Positions 1 through 7,784 of a stretch of 64,000 nt of DNA are shown one piece after another. Under the pieces are notes generated by a model that was not told the origin of the DNA, made no database searches, and saw only the letters and a list, made by a program, of their open reading frames with translations. The stretch lies in NCBI RefSeq assembly GCF_011009015.1, contig NZ_CP048878.1, positions 4,432,354 through 4,496,353 of the forward strand. The letters run 5' to 3'. The position numbers and the translations under genes were made by a program. The stretch is from Spartinivicinus ruber. Its GTDB lineage: Bacteria > Pseudomonadota > Gammaproteobacteria > Pseudomonadales > Zooshikellaceae. Within the stretch, counting starts at the first letter, position 1. Each line of letters opens with the position of its first letter.

Positions 1-195
1 TACCCTTCAGGGCCTAATTGAATGCGACGACGAAAGTCTTCATCAGATTCCATCACAGCAGGTGTGGGTGGCACTTGATTATCATCAGCCGGTTTAATCA
101 CTTTACGTTTAACGCCGTAATTCGCACCCAAATGATCTAAATCCGAACCTTGCGCATAAGCTAACATGACCGCTTTTGCTCGTTCATTAAATTGC
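1..195 (-). pseudogene. J: Baseplate protein J, distal fragment cut off by IS
   Basis: Read on the minus strand, this is an open frame that enters from the IS boundary and runs off the left window edge. It encodes the conserved NERAKAVMLAYAQGSDLDHL stretch of P2 gpJ-type baseplate wedge proteins, which help build the contractile tail baseplate. Joined across the IS to the fragment at 1991-2192, the frame restores RQQ-FNERAKAV, the usual family sequence, so the two pieces were one gene. It now has no start codon of its own. The identification is firm; the rest of the gene lies outside the window. Confidence 0.9.
191..195. repeat. Target-site duplication, left copy (ATTGC)
   Basis: ATTGC here is repeated at 1991-1995. 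Removing the IS and one copy restores an uninterrupted gene J reading frame, which supports a 5-bp duplication made on insertion. Confidence 0.85.
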
Positions 196-250
196 CCTCT
201 CTGTCAGGCTAGTTGTCGTTTTTATTCACTGAGATGACGACAGATAACTG

Positions 251-733
251 ATGGCTAAATATACCAAACAGCAAAAAGAAAATATCTTAAAGCTATTGCT
301 CCCACCCGAAAATAAATCAGTCCCAGTGGTACACAAAATGACTGGCATTCCTCAGTCAACCCTGCATACTTGGAAAACCAAAGTGCGAAGTCAATCTGCC
401 AACATGCCGAAAGAAACATCAAATCAAAGCTGGTCATCAGAACAAAGGCTTAATGTGATCATTGAGACAGCGGCCTTATCTCAAGCAGAGCTAGCAGCCT
501 ATTGCCGAAAAAAAGGGTTGTATGTTGAGCAAGTTGAGCAGTGGAAACAGGCATTTATTCAGCCAGAGCAACCCTCCCAGGAGCTAAAGAAAAGCTTGCA
601 AGTGGAAAAGCAGCGGTGCCAACAACTTGAAAAAGAGCTAAAGCGAAAAGAAAAAGCACTGGCCGAAGCCGCGGCCCTGTTAGTCCTTCAAAAAAAAGCT
701 CAGTCAATCTGGGGACCGGACGAGGAAGCCTAA
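251..733 (+). CDS. IS3-type transposase OrfA (HTH protein)
   Basis: This 160-residue protein has two helix-turn-helix-like segments, around residues 20-45 (PVVHKMTGIPQSTLHTWKTK) and 65-100 (AELAAYCRKKGLYVEQVEQW). A C-terminal coiled-coil or leucine-zipper region (about 110-148) follows, as in OrfA proteins that bind IS ends and multimerise. It is followed in the -1 frame by the DDE integrase domain. An A8G run at 690-698, near the end of the gene, is the probable frameshift site that makes the OrfAB transposase. Similar proteins are widespread in marine gammaproteobacteria. Confidence 0.88.
   Translation: MAKYTKQQKENILKLLLPPENKSVPVVHKMTGIPQSTLHTWKTKVRSQSANMPKETSNQSWSSEQRLNVIIETAALSQAELAAYCRKKGLYVEQVEQWKQAFIQPEQPSQELKKSLQVEKQRCQQLEKELKRKEKALAEAAALLVLQKKAQSIWGPDEEA
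690..698 (+). promoter_or_regulatory. Probable -1 frameshift site of the IS (A8G)
   Basis: The run of eight A followed by G is read CAA AAA AAA GCT in orfA. One base back it reads AAA AAA AGC, which leads into the orfB frame, open from here to 1776. IS3-family elements characteristically make OrfAB by -1 slippage on such A-runs. Confidence 0.75.
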
Positions 734-1776
734 CGTCGTATGCGGATAGGCAACAAACAGTTCAGTTAATTGGGGAAGCCACAACTGCAGGGGCTCGGCA
801 ATTTAAGGCCTGTGAAGTATTAGGGTTAACCCCGCGCACTTATCAACGGTGGCAGCAAGGCGGTGAGCTACAACCGGATGGCCGCACCACTGCACAGCGT
901 CCATTGCCGCCTAATAAGCTGCCTCCCAATGTTCATCAACAGATGCGAGAAACGCTGAATTCACCGGAGTTTGCTGACCTCCCACCTTCTCAGATTGTGC
1001 CTAAATTAGCAGATCAAGGTGAGTATATTGCCAGTGAAGCCAGCTTTTATCGGCTCATGCGGGCAGAAGGGTTATCAACCCATCGAGGGAAGACCCAATC
1101 TCGTCAACCCAAACCGAAAACCACCCACACGGCGACAGGCCCTAATCAACTTTGGTGCTGGGATATCACTTGGTTGCCAGGTCCCGTCACCGGCATCTTT
1201 TTTTACCTGTATTTGATCCTTGATGTTTTCAGCCGCAAGGTGGTTGGCTGGGAGGTGCACGATTGTGAGCGTAGTAGCCTAGCGGCAGACTTAATACAGA
1301 AAGCCTTCTGGCGGGAAAATCTCCATAAAATTCACCAGCAGCCCCTGATATTACATTCAGATAATGGGAGTCCAATGAAGGGAAGCGCTTTACAAGTCAA
1401 ACTCGCTGAACTTGGTATTGAGCCTTCTTATAGTCGACCGCGAGTTAGCAATGACAATGCTTATGCAGAGTCCATATTTAAGACCACTAAATACCGACCA
1501 GATTTCCCTCACCAAGGGTTTACCTCATTAGAAAGCGCTCAACGGTGGGTTGATCAATTTGTTCATTGGTATAACCATGAGCATCAGCATAGTGGATTAA
1601 AGTTTGTAACACCGGTACAACGCCATACAGGTGAAGACCTAGTTATTTTAAGCCGGCGGAAACAGGTTTATGAGCAAGCTAAAGCAGCTTCCCCTAACCG
1701 ATGGAGTGGGAATATACGAAACTGGGAGTTGGCAGATGAAGTCCACTTAAACCCTGAGAGAAATCAAACTCGTTAA
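691..1776 (+). CDS. IS3-type transposase OrfB (DDE integrase domain), reached by frameshift
   Basis: The frame is open from the A-run to 1776, giving about 361 residues. The first in-frame start-like codon is only a TTG at 904, so synthesis as an OrfAB fusion is likelier than independent initiation. An rve-type integrase core is clear. The first Asp is in WDITWLPG, the second in LHSDNGSP and the Glu in DNAYAESIFK, giving the DDE triad that cuts and joins DNA. The domain ends with HWYNHEHQHSGL, typical of IS3 transposases. The gene appears intact, so the IS may be active. Confidence 0.9.
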   Translation, partial: KKSSVNLGTGRGSLTSYADRQQTVQLIGEATTAGARQFKACEVLGLTPRTYQRWQQGGELQPDGRTTAQRPLPPNKLPPNVHQQMRETLNSPEFADLPPSQIVPKLADQGEYIASEASFYRLMRAEGLSTHRGKTQSRQPKPKTTHTATGPNQLWCWDITWLPGPVTGIFFYLYLILDVFSRKVVGWEVHDCERSSLAADLIQKAFWRENLHKIHQQPLILHSDNGSPMKGSALQVKLAELGIEPSYSRPRVSNDNAYAESIFKTTKYRPDFPHQGFTSLESAQRWVDQFVHWYNHEHQHSGLKFVTPVQRHTGEDLVILSRRKQVYEQAKAASPNRWSGNIRNWELADEVHLNPERNQTR

Positions 1777-1919
1777 TATCCATTTAAAACTGTGCAACTC
1801 CCCTCTTTAATTGAAGCTGCTGAGGATGGATGCTTTGCATCGCAAGGCGTCCACCAGAAGGAGCAATGGGTGTTGTCTGTGTTATTAATAATTAGCCCTA
1901 AATTGATTATTAATATTTA

Positions 1920-2192
1920 TTATGCCTCACGTTTTGAGATAGCTCGATGAAGATAAGAAGATAACACGACAACTACGTTGACAAACACCGATTGCTGGCG
2001 AATTAGCATTTCGCGATACGCGCAGACTTCTAAAATCTTCATGGCCGGGTCTGATTCGACTAAGGCTGTAAAGCTACTATCGCGCTTTTGTAAATCATCT
2101 AGCATGGATGCTAGGACCATTTCATAATCAATCGGCTCAATCACATCTGGCGCGGGTAACTGTGATAAATCAATGGCAGTAAATTCGCTCAT
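1920..2192 (-). pseudogene. J: Baseplate protein J, N-terminal fragment fused to IS end
   Basis: The first 67 codons (2192 down to 1991) encode the N-terminus of a P2 gpJ homologue, with the hallmark IDLSQLPAPDVIEPIDYE. The following 23 codons are read from the IS and end at a chance stop, giving a 90-residue chimera that cannot make a baseplate wedge. The gene overlaps the W stop codon by four bases (ATGA), the normal P2 W-J arrangement. Loss of J should block tail assembly, so prophage A is likely unable to make infectious particles. Confidence 0.9.
1991..1995. repeat. Target-site duplication, right copy (ATTGC)
   Basis: Matches 191-195 on the other side of the IS. Confidence 0.85.
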
Positions 2193-2524
2193 ACAATGAT
2201 GCCATCCAATGTAATGGGTTTGCCTTCGGGTAAATAAATCCCTTCTAACGCAATCAATAACTCGCCAGGTTCACCACGAAACGCTTGCACCTTGGTGACC
2301 TTTATACGAGGTTCCCAACGGATTAAGGCTTCAGCGGTGGCCGCATAGATTTCCACTAGCCACTGACCATTCATGGGGCGATCCACTAATTCAGGTAAAC
2401 GACTGCCATAGTCACGCCGCATCAGTCGGGTACCAATGCGGGTGGTTAGAATGTCAGTGATGGATTGGCGGAGGTGATAGAGGTTAGAAAGGGGTTTACC
2501 GGTTTGTCGGTGAGTGCCTTTCAT
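2189..2524 (-). CDS. W: Baseplate assembly protein W (gp25-like)
   Basis: The 111-residue protein belongs to the GPW/gp25 baseplate family. Recognisable parts are the ITDILTTRIGTRLMRRDYGS segment (about residues 22-41) and the C-terminal short beta-rich region. These proteins form the inner baseplate wedge of contractile tails and carry a lysozyme-like fold without the catalytic residues. The stop overlaps the start of J. Order V, (insert), W, J matches P2 except for the extra gene at 2592-3086. Confidence 0.9.
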   Translation of the reverse strand: MKGTHRQTGKPLSNLYHLRQSITDILTTRIGTRLMRRDYGSRLPELVDRPMNGQWLVEIYAATAEALIRWEPRIKVTKVQAFRGEPGELLIALEGIYLPEGKPITLDGIIV

Positions 2525-2591
2525 AAAATATTTTAGAGGAGTTAATTACTAAAACGATTAACAACTAAAATTTAATGTCATTATAAAATTT

Positions 2592-3086
2592 TTATACCAC
2601 TGATCCTAAAGAAAATATAGGTATATACATAGAAATCATCGAAAATCCATTTATAACTAGTGTTAACACGAATATTAAAACTGAAAAAGCAAGCATTGGG
2701 TTTTTACGGCGTTTTTCCTTACCTTTGTAAATTAATTTTTTTCTGTAAATAAGAGTGCAAATAGGTAAAAGAACCAGAAACACTAAGAAATAAAACCGAT
2801 AAGTACTTAAAACAAACTCGGTAATAGCTGGTAAATCAGCCCCAAAACCAGCAAATACTTTTTGAAATTGTGGAATAACAAAAATTACTCCAATATGGAT
2901 AAATAAAGATAAAACAATCAGCCCTAGTGATAGCAGTACAGCCCACGTACTCATTGACTCTATTTTACAGTCTTCAAGGCTTGATTCTGGTACAGCATAA
3001 GGCTCTTTCACTAATTTCTCCACAACGTGCTTTAATCCTAGATTTTGTAGCGCGTGTATATTAATTGAACAGACGCTGTTTGGCAA
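2592..3086 (-). CDS. Three-TM membrane protein inserted between V and W (GspF-like tail)
   Basis: 164 residues. After about 48 soluble residues come three hydrophobic segments (around 49-72, 95-113 and 130-155). IPQFQKVFAGFGADLPAITE resembles a short piece of type II secretion GspF/PulF proteins, but the rest of that family is missing. It is more AT-rich than V and W and breaks the usual V-W junction, so it looks like an added lysogeny gene (moron), for instance a superinfection-exclusion protein. That role is a guess from position and topology only. Confidence 0.5.
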   Translation of the reverse strand: MPNSVCSINIHALQNLGLKHVVEKLVKEPYAVPESSLEDCKIESMSTWAVLLSLGLIVLSLFIHIGVIFVIPQFQKVFAGFGADLPAITEFVLSTYRFYFLVFLVLLPICTLIYRKKLIYKGKEKRRKNPMLAFSVLIFVLTLVINGFSMISMYIPIFSLGSVV

Positions 3087-3088
3087 TG

Positions 3089-3694
3089 CTATTGTTTAGC
3101 TCCTGTCGGCACCGCTGTACCATGACCTGGCACATCATGCCCATGGCCGTTATAAATATCCCGATCACCTTGCATACTTCGCGTGTGGTCGGTTATTTCT
3201 TGAGTGGCTTTAATATTCCCCTCAACCAATAAATCACCGACACAATGAATACCTTCGGGACTAATTAATTTGGTATTACCTGCACCGGTTAACTCAATGA
3301 TTAATTCATCACTGCCTCGGTGATAGCTAAACCGGGCATGATTTTTAAACTGCCATACCCACTCATCTGGATCATGGCTAGGGGTTGGGTACTTGTTTTG
3401 ATAGACAGCCGGTAACACAAAACCATTGGCTAATTCGCCACTGGGGGATAACACAATGACTTGCTCACCCACTTCCGGTGCCCACCAGCTTTGGTCATGG
3501 CCAGCTCTGGTGGTTAACCAAGGTAACCAGCCAGAGGTTAATTGATCGATTTGCACTCTGACGCGCGTGCGTTGGTGATCCACTTGGTGAATGGTGCCAG
3601 GGCGAATTAAGTTAACTAAAAGCCGGTAAAGCTCATTAACGCGAAACAACTCGGTAGTCATCTTTATGAGGGATTCCAATTTCAGGGGCGTCAC
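3089..3694 (-). CDS. V: Baseplate assembly protein V (spike)
   Basis: The 201-residue protein matches P2 gpV. An OB-fold N-terminal domain (about residues 20-115, with GTIHQVDHQRTRVRVQI and GEQVIVLSPSGELANGFVLP) is followed by the beta-helical spike region containing SPEGIHCVGDLLVEGNI. The end is HGHDVPGHGTAVPTGAKQ, typical of metal-bound spike tips. It forms the membrane-piercing tip of the contractile tail. It overlaps the next gene (3636-4496) by 59 bases, so the true start may be an internal ATG near residue 11 (about 3664). Confidence 0.88.
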   Translation of the reverse strand: MTPLKLESLIKMTTELFRVNELYRLLVNLIRPGTIHQVDHQRTRVRVQIDQLTSGWLPWLTTRAGHDQSWWAPEVGEQVIVLSPSGELANGFVLPAVYQNKYPTPSHDPDEWVWQFKNHARFSYHRGSDELIIELTGAGNTKLISPEGIHCVGDLLVEGNIKATQEITDHTRSMQGDRDIYNGHGHDVPGHGTAVPTGAKQ

Positions 3695-4496
3695 TGCATA
3701 AGACAGTGGTTGGTGGTGTACCGCTGTCTTGCCAGATTGATGCTTCGGTTCTAATCACTTGCTGCCAATTCACTTGCCAGCGCTCGTAGGGTGTCTCACC
3801 CAGTGACATAACTTCTTGATCAGCGGTAATGTTTTTCGGGAAGTCCAGCGCGTCGCCTAAGTCCCATTGATTTGCATTAATCAGTAATGATACTTGAGTC
3901 GCCAAATCCCCAGCGTAGCCAACTTGGTGGCAGCAATAGGCAGTTAAGTTACATTCTACTGCGCCCGGCCCACTCCAATCGTTAGCAGGCTTAATTTGTC
4001 GTAGCTTAAGGACAATGGCGGGTAATACTGGCTGAACTAGTTGGTAATCAGTCAGCGCGGTATTGGAAACCATAGACAGCTGCTGCTGTACATTATTTAA
4101 AAACTGTTTAATTGGGCTTTTGTCTGGGGTGCTTTGCCGATCTGCCACTAAGGCTAAATCACCCCAGCACTCAAACTCCATAATCACCGAGTGCAGCATT
4201 TTTTCTGGCTCAAAGCCATCCGCACTGGATATCAGTTGCAGCCCTAAACCGGCAAACTCAGTTATACACTGCTTTTGTAGCAAATGTGCTTGGCCATAAT
4301 TTTGGCTCCAAACAACCACCTGAAATACGCTGTTTTGTCCACTGATCTCAGTGGTATTAATACGGCCACTGCCTTGAGCTGCATTCACCCGATGGTAAGT
4401 GATGGCTGGGTATTTGGCTTTTTCAGGTAGTATGGTTGGGTAAGCTCGATCATCCACTAATGCGGACAAGGCTTGTTGGATTTTAATTTCAATCAT
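3636..4496 (-). CDS. Tail completion/terminator protein, two-domain fusion
   Basis: This 286-residue protein seems to join two tail-completion modules. Residues 1-110 look like DUF3168-type tail completion proteins, with TILPEKAKYPAITYHRV and SVFQVVVWSQNYGQAHLLQK. Residues about 150-286 end in a segment (YERWQVNWQQVIRTEASIWQ) that resembles the C-terminus of the prophage B protein at 48597-49133. It lies between the HK97 gp10-type protein and V, where head-tail and tail-terminator genes sit. Such proteins cap the tail tube and bind the head. The fusion is unusual; family assignment is moderate. Confidence 0.6.
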   Translation of the reverse strand: MIEIKIQQALSALVDDRAYPTILPEKAKYPAITYHRVNAAQGSGRINTTEISGQNSVFQVVVWSQNYGQAHLLQKQCITEFAGLGLQLISSADGFEPEKMLHSVIMEFECWGDLALVADRQSTPDKSPIKQFLNNVQQQLSMVSNTALTDYQLVQPVLPAIVLKLRQIKPANDWSGPGAVECNLTAYCCHQVGYAGDLATQVSLLINANQWDLGDALDFPKNITADQEVMSLGETPYERWQVNWQQVIRTEASIWQDSGTPPTTVLCSDAPEIGIPHKDDYRVVSR

Positions 4497-4908
4497 TTAG
4501 CAATTCATCAAGCCTTTTTTCAATCAGCTCGATAACCTCCTGCTTAGCGTTGGAAAAATTGGATTGATCAACAGCGGGTTGAATAAAGGGCTTTTTAGCT
4601 TTTTGCCGGTTGTTGCCATATTCCATGGCTAACGCTTTTTGTACGACGGATGGCTGATGCTTTTTTTGCGAAATGCCCGAATAAACCACCGCAAATTGGT
4701 CTTTAGCAAAGGATTTATGATTAATCGCTTTTTTTAGTTCACCCGTATCAACCGGTGCATTCTGCTTCATCTGCTTTTTAACCGGCTTAATAATTTCTAA
4801 CAAGCCTTGCCGTACCGCCCGATTAATTAGCTTTTCTTCTACATCACGAAACTGCTCGGTTAACTCTTCCACATCGGTTAAATTCAGATTAAGTTCCATG
4901 TTCTTCAC
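4489..4908 (-). CDS. HK97 gp10-family head-tail component
   Basis: 139 residues with the family hallmark APVDTGELKKAI (about residues 51-62) and the C-terminal KKPFIQPAVDQS motif shared by HK97 gp10 and lambda gpZ-like proteins. These are tail-completion or neck proteins. It overlaps both neighbours by a few bases, in the canonical order connector, closure, gp10, terminator. The start codon overlaps the preceding stop, supporting translational coupling. Confidence 0.82.
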   Translation of the reverse strand: MKNMELNLNLTDVEELTEQFRDVEEKLINRAVRQGLLEIIKPVKKQMKQNAPVDTGELKKAINHKSFAKDQFAVVYSGISQKKHQPSVVQKALAMEYGNNRQKAKKPFIQPAVDQSNFSNAKQEVIELIEKRLDELLND

Positions 4909-5209
4909 ACATCAGCTGTAATTCGCGATTGGCTTCTTTGGGGTTGAGTACTGCGTGAATGTCAAAAAGCCGATCTTTATACTTCACCCGACACTGCGGC
5001 TTAATGCCTGGCCGATAACGCATCGTTATTTTGTAATTAATGGCGTTATTAATTTGCTGGGCAGCAAAAAACTCTTTACCTGATATGGGATCAATGGCGG
5101 CTCTTGTTGTACATACCACGACCCAAGTTTTAGTGGGCTGGCCAAATTCATCTTTAGTTAACTCAGGTTTTTCAATGGTAATACGATGTTTTAAACGTCC
5201 AGCTCTCAT
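4889..5209 (-). CDS. Head closure / head-tail joining protein
   Basis: 106 residues of the phage head-tail adaptor family (SPP1 gp16 / HK97 gp7-like). It opens MRAGRLKHRITIEKPELTKD and has the ALL-beta pattern with GKEFFAAQQINN and KYKDRLFDIHAVLNP that marks these neck proteins. They seal the connector after DNA packaging and dock the tail. Start and stop both overlap the neighbouring genes. Confidence 0.85.
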   Translation of the reverse strand: MRAGRLKHRITIEKPELTKDEFGQPTKTWVVVCTTRAAIDPISGKEFFAAQQINNAINYKITMRYRPGIKPQCRVKYKDRLFDIHAVLNPKEANRELQLMCEEHGT

Positions 5210-5514
5210 AGGGATTTAAAACGGTATTTATTCCAAATCGTTTGGGTAGATAACGGTAATTCACTGACAACCCCGCCAATCACTACAGACTCCCGGTTGT
5301 TATACCAGTGGCCAATGAGCATGAGTAAACCAATTTCAATTTCACGGGTGATCACCACGGCGGTATCAGTGAGGTTTTCTTGCACTAGCAAGCGTTGTGT
5401 CGTGCTTTCAAAATGAGCGATAGCCGCCTCGGTTAATACCTGTAAATAGGCATCATCTTCGGTTATTTCTTCATCAATATTCAGGTGTTTTTTAACTAGG
5501 TTGAGTTCAAGCAT
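5206..5514 (-). CDS. Head-tail connector (gp6-like)
   Basis: 102 residues resembling HK97 gp6 / phiE125 gp8 connector proteins: MLELNLVKKHLNIDEEITED, then two helices and LMLIGHWYNNRESVV. These form a ring below the portal. It is the first of four overlapping neck genes. A plus-strand gene separates it from the capsid gene, which is not usual. Confidence 0.85.
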   Translation of the reverse strand: MLELNLVKKHLNIDEEITEDDAYLQVLTEAAIAHFESTTQRLLVQENLTDTAVVITREIEIGLLMLIGHWYNNRESVVIGGVVSELPLSTQTIWNKYRFKSL

Positions 5515-5658
5515 AGTGATTGCCTAATATTAACCGCGCAACAATAAATAAAGGGCCTTTCTGCACAAAATTTGCAAATTTAATGCACACCAATTGCTTC
5601 AATAACCAGTAGTATATTGAGATGGATAATTTAAACGTCTGGTGAGGCTCTTTGTACT

Positions 5659-5850
5659 GTGAGTAAAAACATCAAAATGAAGTTGTTAATTATTATTGCC
5701 GTTTTGGGCGGTATGGCTATTCTTTTTTGGCTGGCCGCGACAGGTATTATTTATGCGCTCCATGATTTTGATCCCAACGCATTACAAATTGATGCCTGTT
5801 TAGATGCGGGTGGCGCATGGGATTATGAGGGAAGTACATGCAAATACTAA
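5659..5850 (+). CDS. Small membrane/periplasmic protein inserted in the head operon
   Basis: A 63-residue plus-strand gene (GTG start) sits between two minus-strand structural genes. One N-terminal membrane anchor (about residues 8-31) is followed by a short outward domain with two cysteines (DACLDAGGAWDYEGSTCKY), perhaps a disulfide. The strand switch, position and membrane anchor fit a moron expressed from the lysogen. Function unknown; similar short anchored CLDxGGxWxYxxxxC proteins occur near many genes. It has no clear ribosome site, which lowers confidence. Confidence 0.5.
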   Translation: MSKNIKMKLLIIIAVLGGMAILFWLAATGIIYALHDFDPNALQIDACLDAGGAWDYEGSTCKY

Positions 5851-5896
5851 CCATATGCACTGGGCGATTAAAAAAGGCGGGAATCCCCGCCTCTAA

Positions 5897-7108
5897 TTAT
5901 CCCGCTTTAATTTGTAATACCTTAACAGCATTGCTATCCAACAACATATTCCCCACCCGCTTGGTGGTATAAAACGACACAAAGGGTTTATTGGTGTAGG
6001 GATCGCGCAATACCCGTGTACCAATCCGATCTAAGATCAAATACGCCCGCTTAAAATTACCAAAGGATATCGGCGCTTTTTTCGCAGCAATGTCATCGAC
6101 TTGCTCATTTTCCGTCAGCGAATAGCCCAGCAGTTTCGACGGCTCACCGGCTTGTAAACCAGGGCTCCATAAATAATTACCGTCATTATCCTTCATCAGC
6201 CGTACTTGCCCAACACTGGTGCTGTTCATCATCCAGCGAGCACCGGTGCGGTATTTACGTTTTAAAGCGTACAACAGCTTTAACAGGTCATCTGCTTCGA
6301 GCTTAGCGGTGGCGGTATCCAAATACTGCAATTTGCCAAACGCTCTTTTGTCGTCGGTTTCTAGGGTGCGAGGATAAGCAAACAATCCCTTTGGCTTGTC
6401 ATTACCATCACCGCGAGTAAAAGCAATTTCTTCTTGTTCGCTAAATTCTTCACCAACTTCCCCCACTAAAAACTGTTGTACATTAAAAAAGGCATCATCC
6501 AGCATGGTTTGCGTGGCTTCAGGATTGGCGTAAATCTCTCCCCAGGTGGGTGTAATCGTTTTGAGTTTAGGGGTATCCGTTTGTGGTCTTGGGTCGGTTT
6601 CCCCTACCCAGCCCGATGTCGCTCGGCCTTCTTTGCGTAGTTTTTTAAACTCAGGTGTCGATAAGGTTTGGCTGGCGCAAACCGAACGCATCACCACTTG
6701 ATCACGGCCAAAATCGATAATTTGCCGGTCTAATTGTTCCGGTACCGCATAACCGCCATCCTCATCATTGCCGGTTTGCATGGTTTTGGTTTTTAAATCA
6801 TCGATCTGGTCGGTTTTACCTTTTCTGACAAATTGATCAAAGGCTTTTTCATATTCGGCGTTTTGTTGTTTACCGCCAAACGTGCTGCCGGGGCGATTCG
6901 CTTTGGTTTCCAATTCTTCAAACTGACCTTTGAGCTTTTCCAGTTCCGAAAGTTTGTCATTGATTGACTTCAGTTTGCCTTCCACCAATCCATCCAGCGC
7001 GTCACCTTTTTCTAAGGTCGTTAAGCGTTCATCATTGGTTTTTTTAAATTCATTAAAGGCACCACCTAATGCCTCAATTGTCTTATTAATCTCTTCAGCG
7101 TAAGCCAT
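5897..7108 (-). CDS. HK97-family major capsid protein
   Basis: 403 residues. Residues 1-110 are a charged coiled-coil scaffold (delta) domain that the prohead protease would remove. The HK97 fold follows, with GGYAVPEQLDRQIIDFGRDQ at about 120, WGEIYANPEATQTMLDDAFF at about 180 and the C-terminal RIGTRVLRDPYTNKPFVSFY. It forms the icosahedral shell. It lies directly downstream of the protease gene in the usual portal, protease, capsid order. Confidence 0.93.
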   Translation of the reverse strand: MAYAEEINKTIEALGGAFNEFKKTNDERLTTLEKGDALDGLVEGKLKSINDKLSELEKLKGQFEELETKANRPGSTFGGKQQNAEYEKAFDQFVRKGKTDQIDDLKTKTMQTGNDEDGGYAVPEQLDRQIIDFGRDQVVMRSVCASQTLSTPEFKKLRKEGRATSGWVGETDPRPQTDTPKLKTITPTWGEIYANPEATQTMLDDAFFNVQQFLVGEVGEEFSEQEEIAFTRGDGNDKPKGLFAYPRTLETDDKRAFGKLQYLDTATAKLEADDLLKLLYALKRKYRTGARWMMNSTSVGQVRLMKDNDGNYLWSPGLQAGEPSKLLGYSLTENEQVDDIAAKKAPISFGNFKRAYLILDRIGTRVLRDPYTNKPFVSFYTTKRVGNMLLDSNAVKVLQIKAG

Positions 7109-7112
7109 TCAT

Positions 7113-7784
7113 TTATCCTTTTAAGGTTTGAATAAGGGATTGCAATTGATTCACGGTACTTGATAACTCAGCGTCGCGCTGATTCAAGGCGTGATAACCA
7201 TCGGCCATTAAGCCTCTGGCTTGGGCTCGCGATAAACCGGCTTCGCGCAGGAATCGCTCAAAGGTTTTGGGGCCACCGTCAATGGCGGATTTAACGCCAT
7301 CCACCGTGGCCGATTCATTGGCAGGAAATGTTACTAAGGACACTTCCCATAATTTCACTTGCTTTAGACGATAGGTGTCGGTGTCTTCATCCCATTCACC
7401 ACCACCTTTGGGAAGAGTAAAGCCAATCGATAACCCGGTGACTGAACCCGCTTTTAAATGGGCATACGCCCGCTTCGCTAAGGGATCATCGTCTATTAAT
7501 AATTTGCCCTCTACATACAGGCCGTGGTTATCCTCCATCATTTTGGTATAGACGCCGATGGGCTCGTCATAACGATGCTGCCACAATAAAGCGGGTAATT
7601 TATTTTTCTGTTGCCACTGATTCAGTGATTGTAAAAAAGCGCCTTTTTCAACCACATCACCGTAACTGTCTTCCACATCAAACACCGAGCCATAACCCGC
7701 AAATACCCCTGACTCGTCTATCGATTTAATTTCAAAGGGTTTAGCAATCTTAGTGAGTTTCATTTTTTTCTGGCTCTTTGCCAT
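7113..7784 (-). CDS. HK97-family prohead protease
   Basis: 223 residues of the herpes-assemblin-type serine protease family that matures proheads. Visible motifs are GYGSVFDVEDSYGDVVEKGAF, LWQHRYDEPIG (catalytic His) and GSVTGLSIGFTL (catalytic Ser), then a C-terminal helical region. It overlaps the portal gene by 35 bases; starting at the second ATG (7763) would reduce the overlap and follows a better ribosome site. Confidence 0.92.
   Translation of the reverse strand: MAKSQKKMKLTKIAKPFEIKSIDESGVFAGYGSVFDVEDSYGDVVEKGAFLQSLNQWQQKNKLPALLWQHRYDEPIGVYTKMMEDNHGLYVEGKLLIDDDPLAKRAYAHLKAGSVTGLSIGFTLPKGGGEWDEDTDTYRLKQVKLWEVSLVTFPANESATVDGVKSAIDGGPKTFERFLREAGLSRAQARGLMADGYHALNQRDAELSSTVNQLQSLIQTLKG

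Larger units (their letters stand above)
196..1990 (+). mobile_element. IS3-type insertion sequence, 1795 bp, inserted in gene J
   Basis: The element is bounded by ATTGC target duplications. Its ends carry imperfect inverted repeats sharing TGTCA-n3-TAGTTGTCGT (from 202 on the left, ending at 1983 on the right). It holds two overlapping transposase frames in the -1 relation usual for the IS3 family. At 1.8 kb it is longer than typical IS3 members, because orfA is 160 codons and about 210 noncoding bases follow orfB. The boundaries come from the restored J frame and are good to a base or two. No known IS name is assigned. Confidence 0.88.

Noticed and set aside
196-206. IS ends placed exactly at TGTCA (202 and 1983)
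   Set aside because: No target duplication flanks those positions, whereas ATTGC at 191-195 and 1991-1995 restores the J frame.
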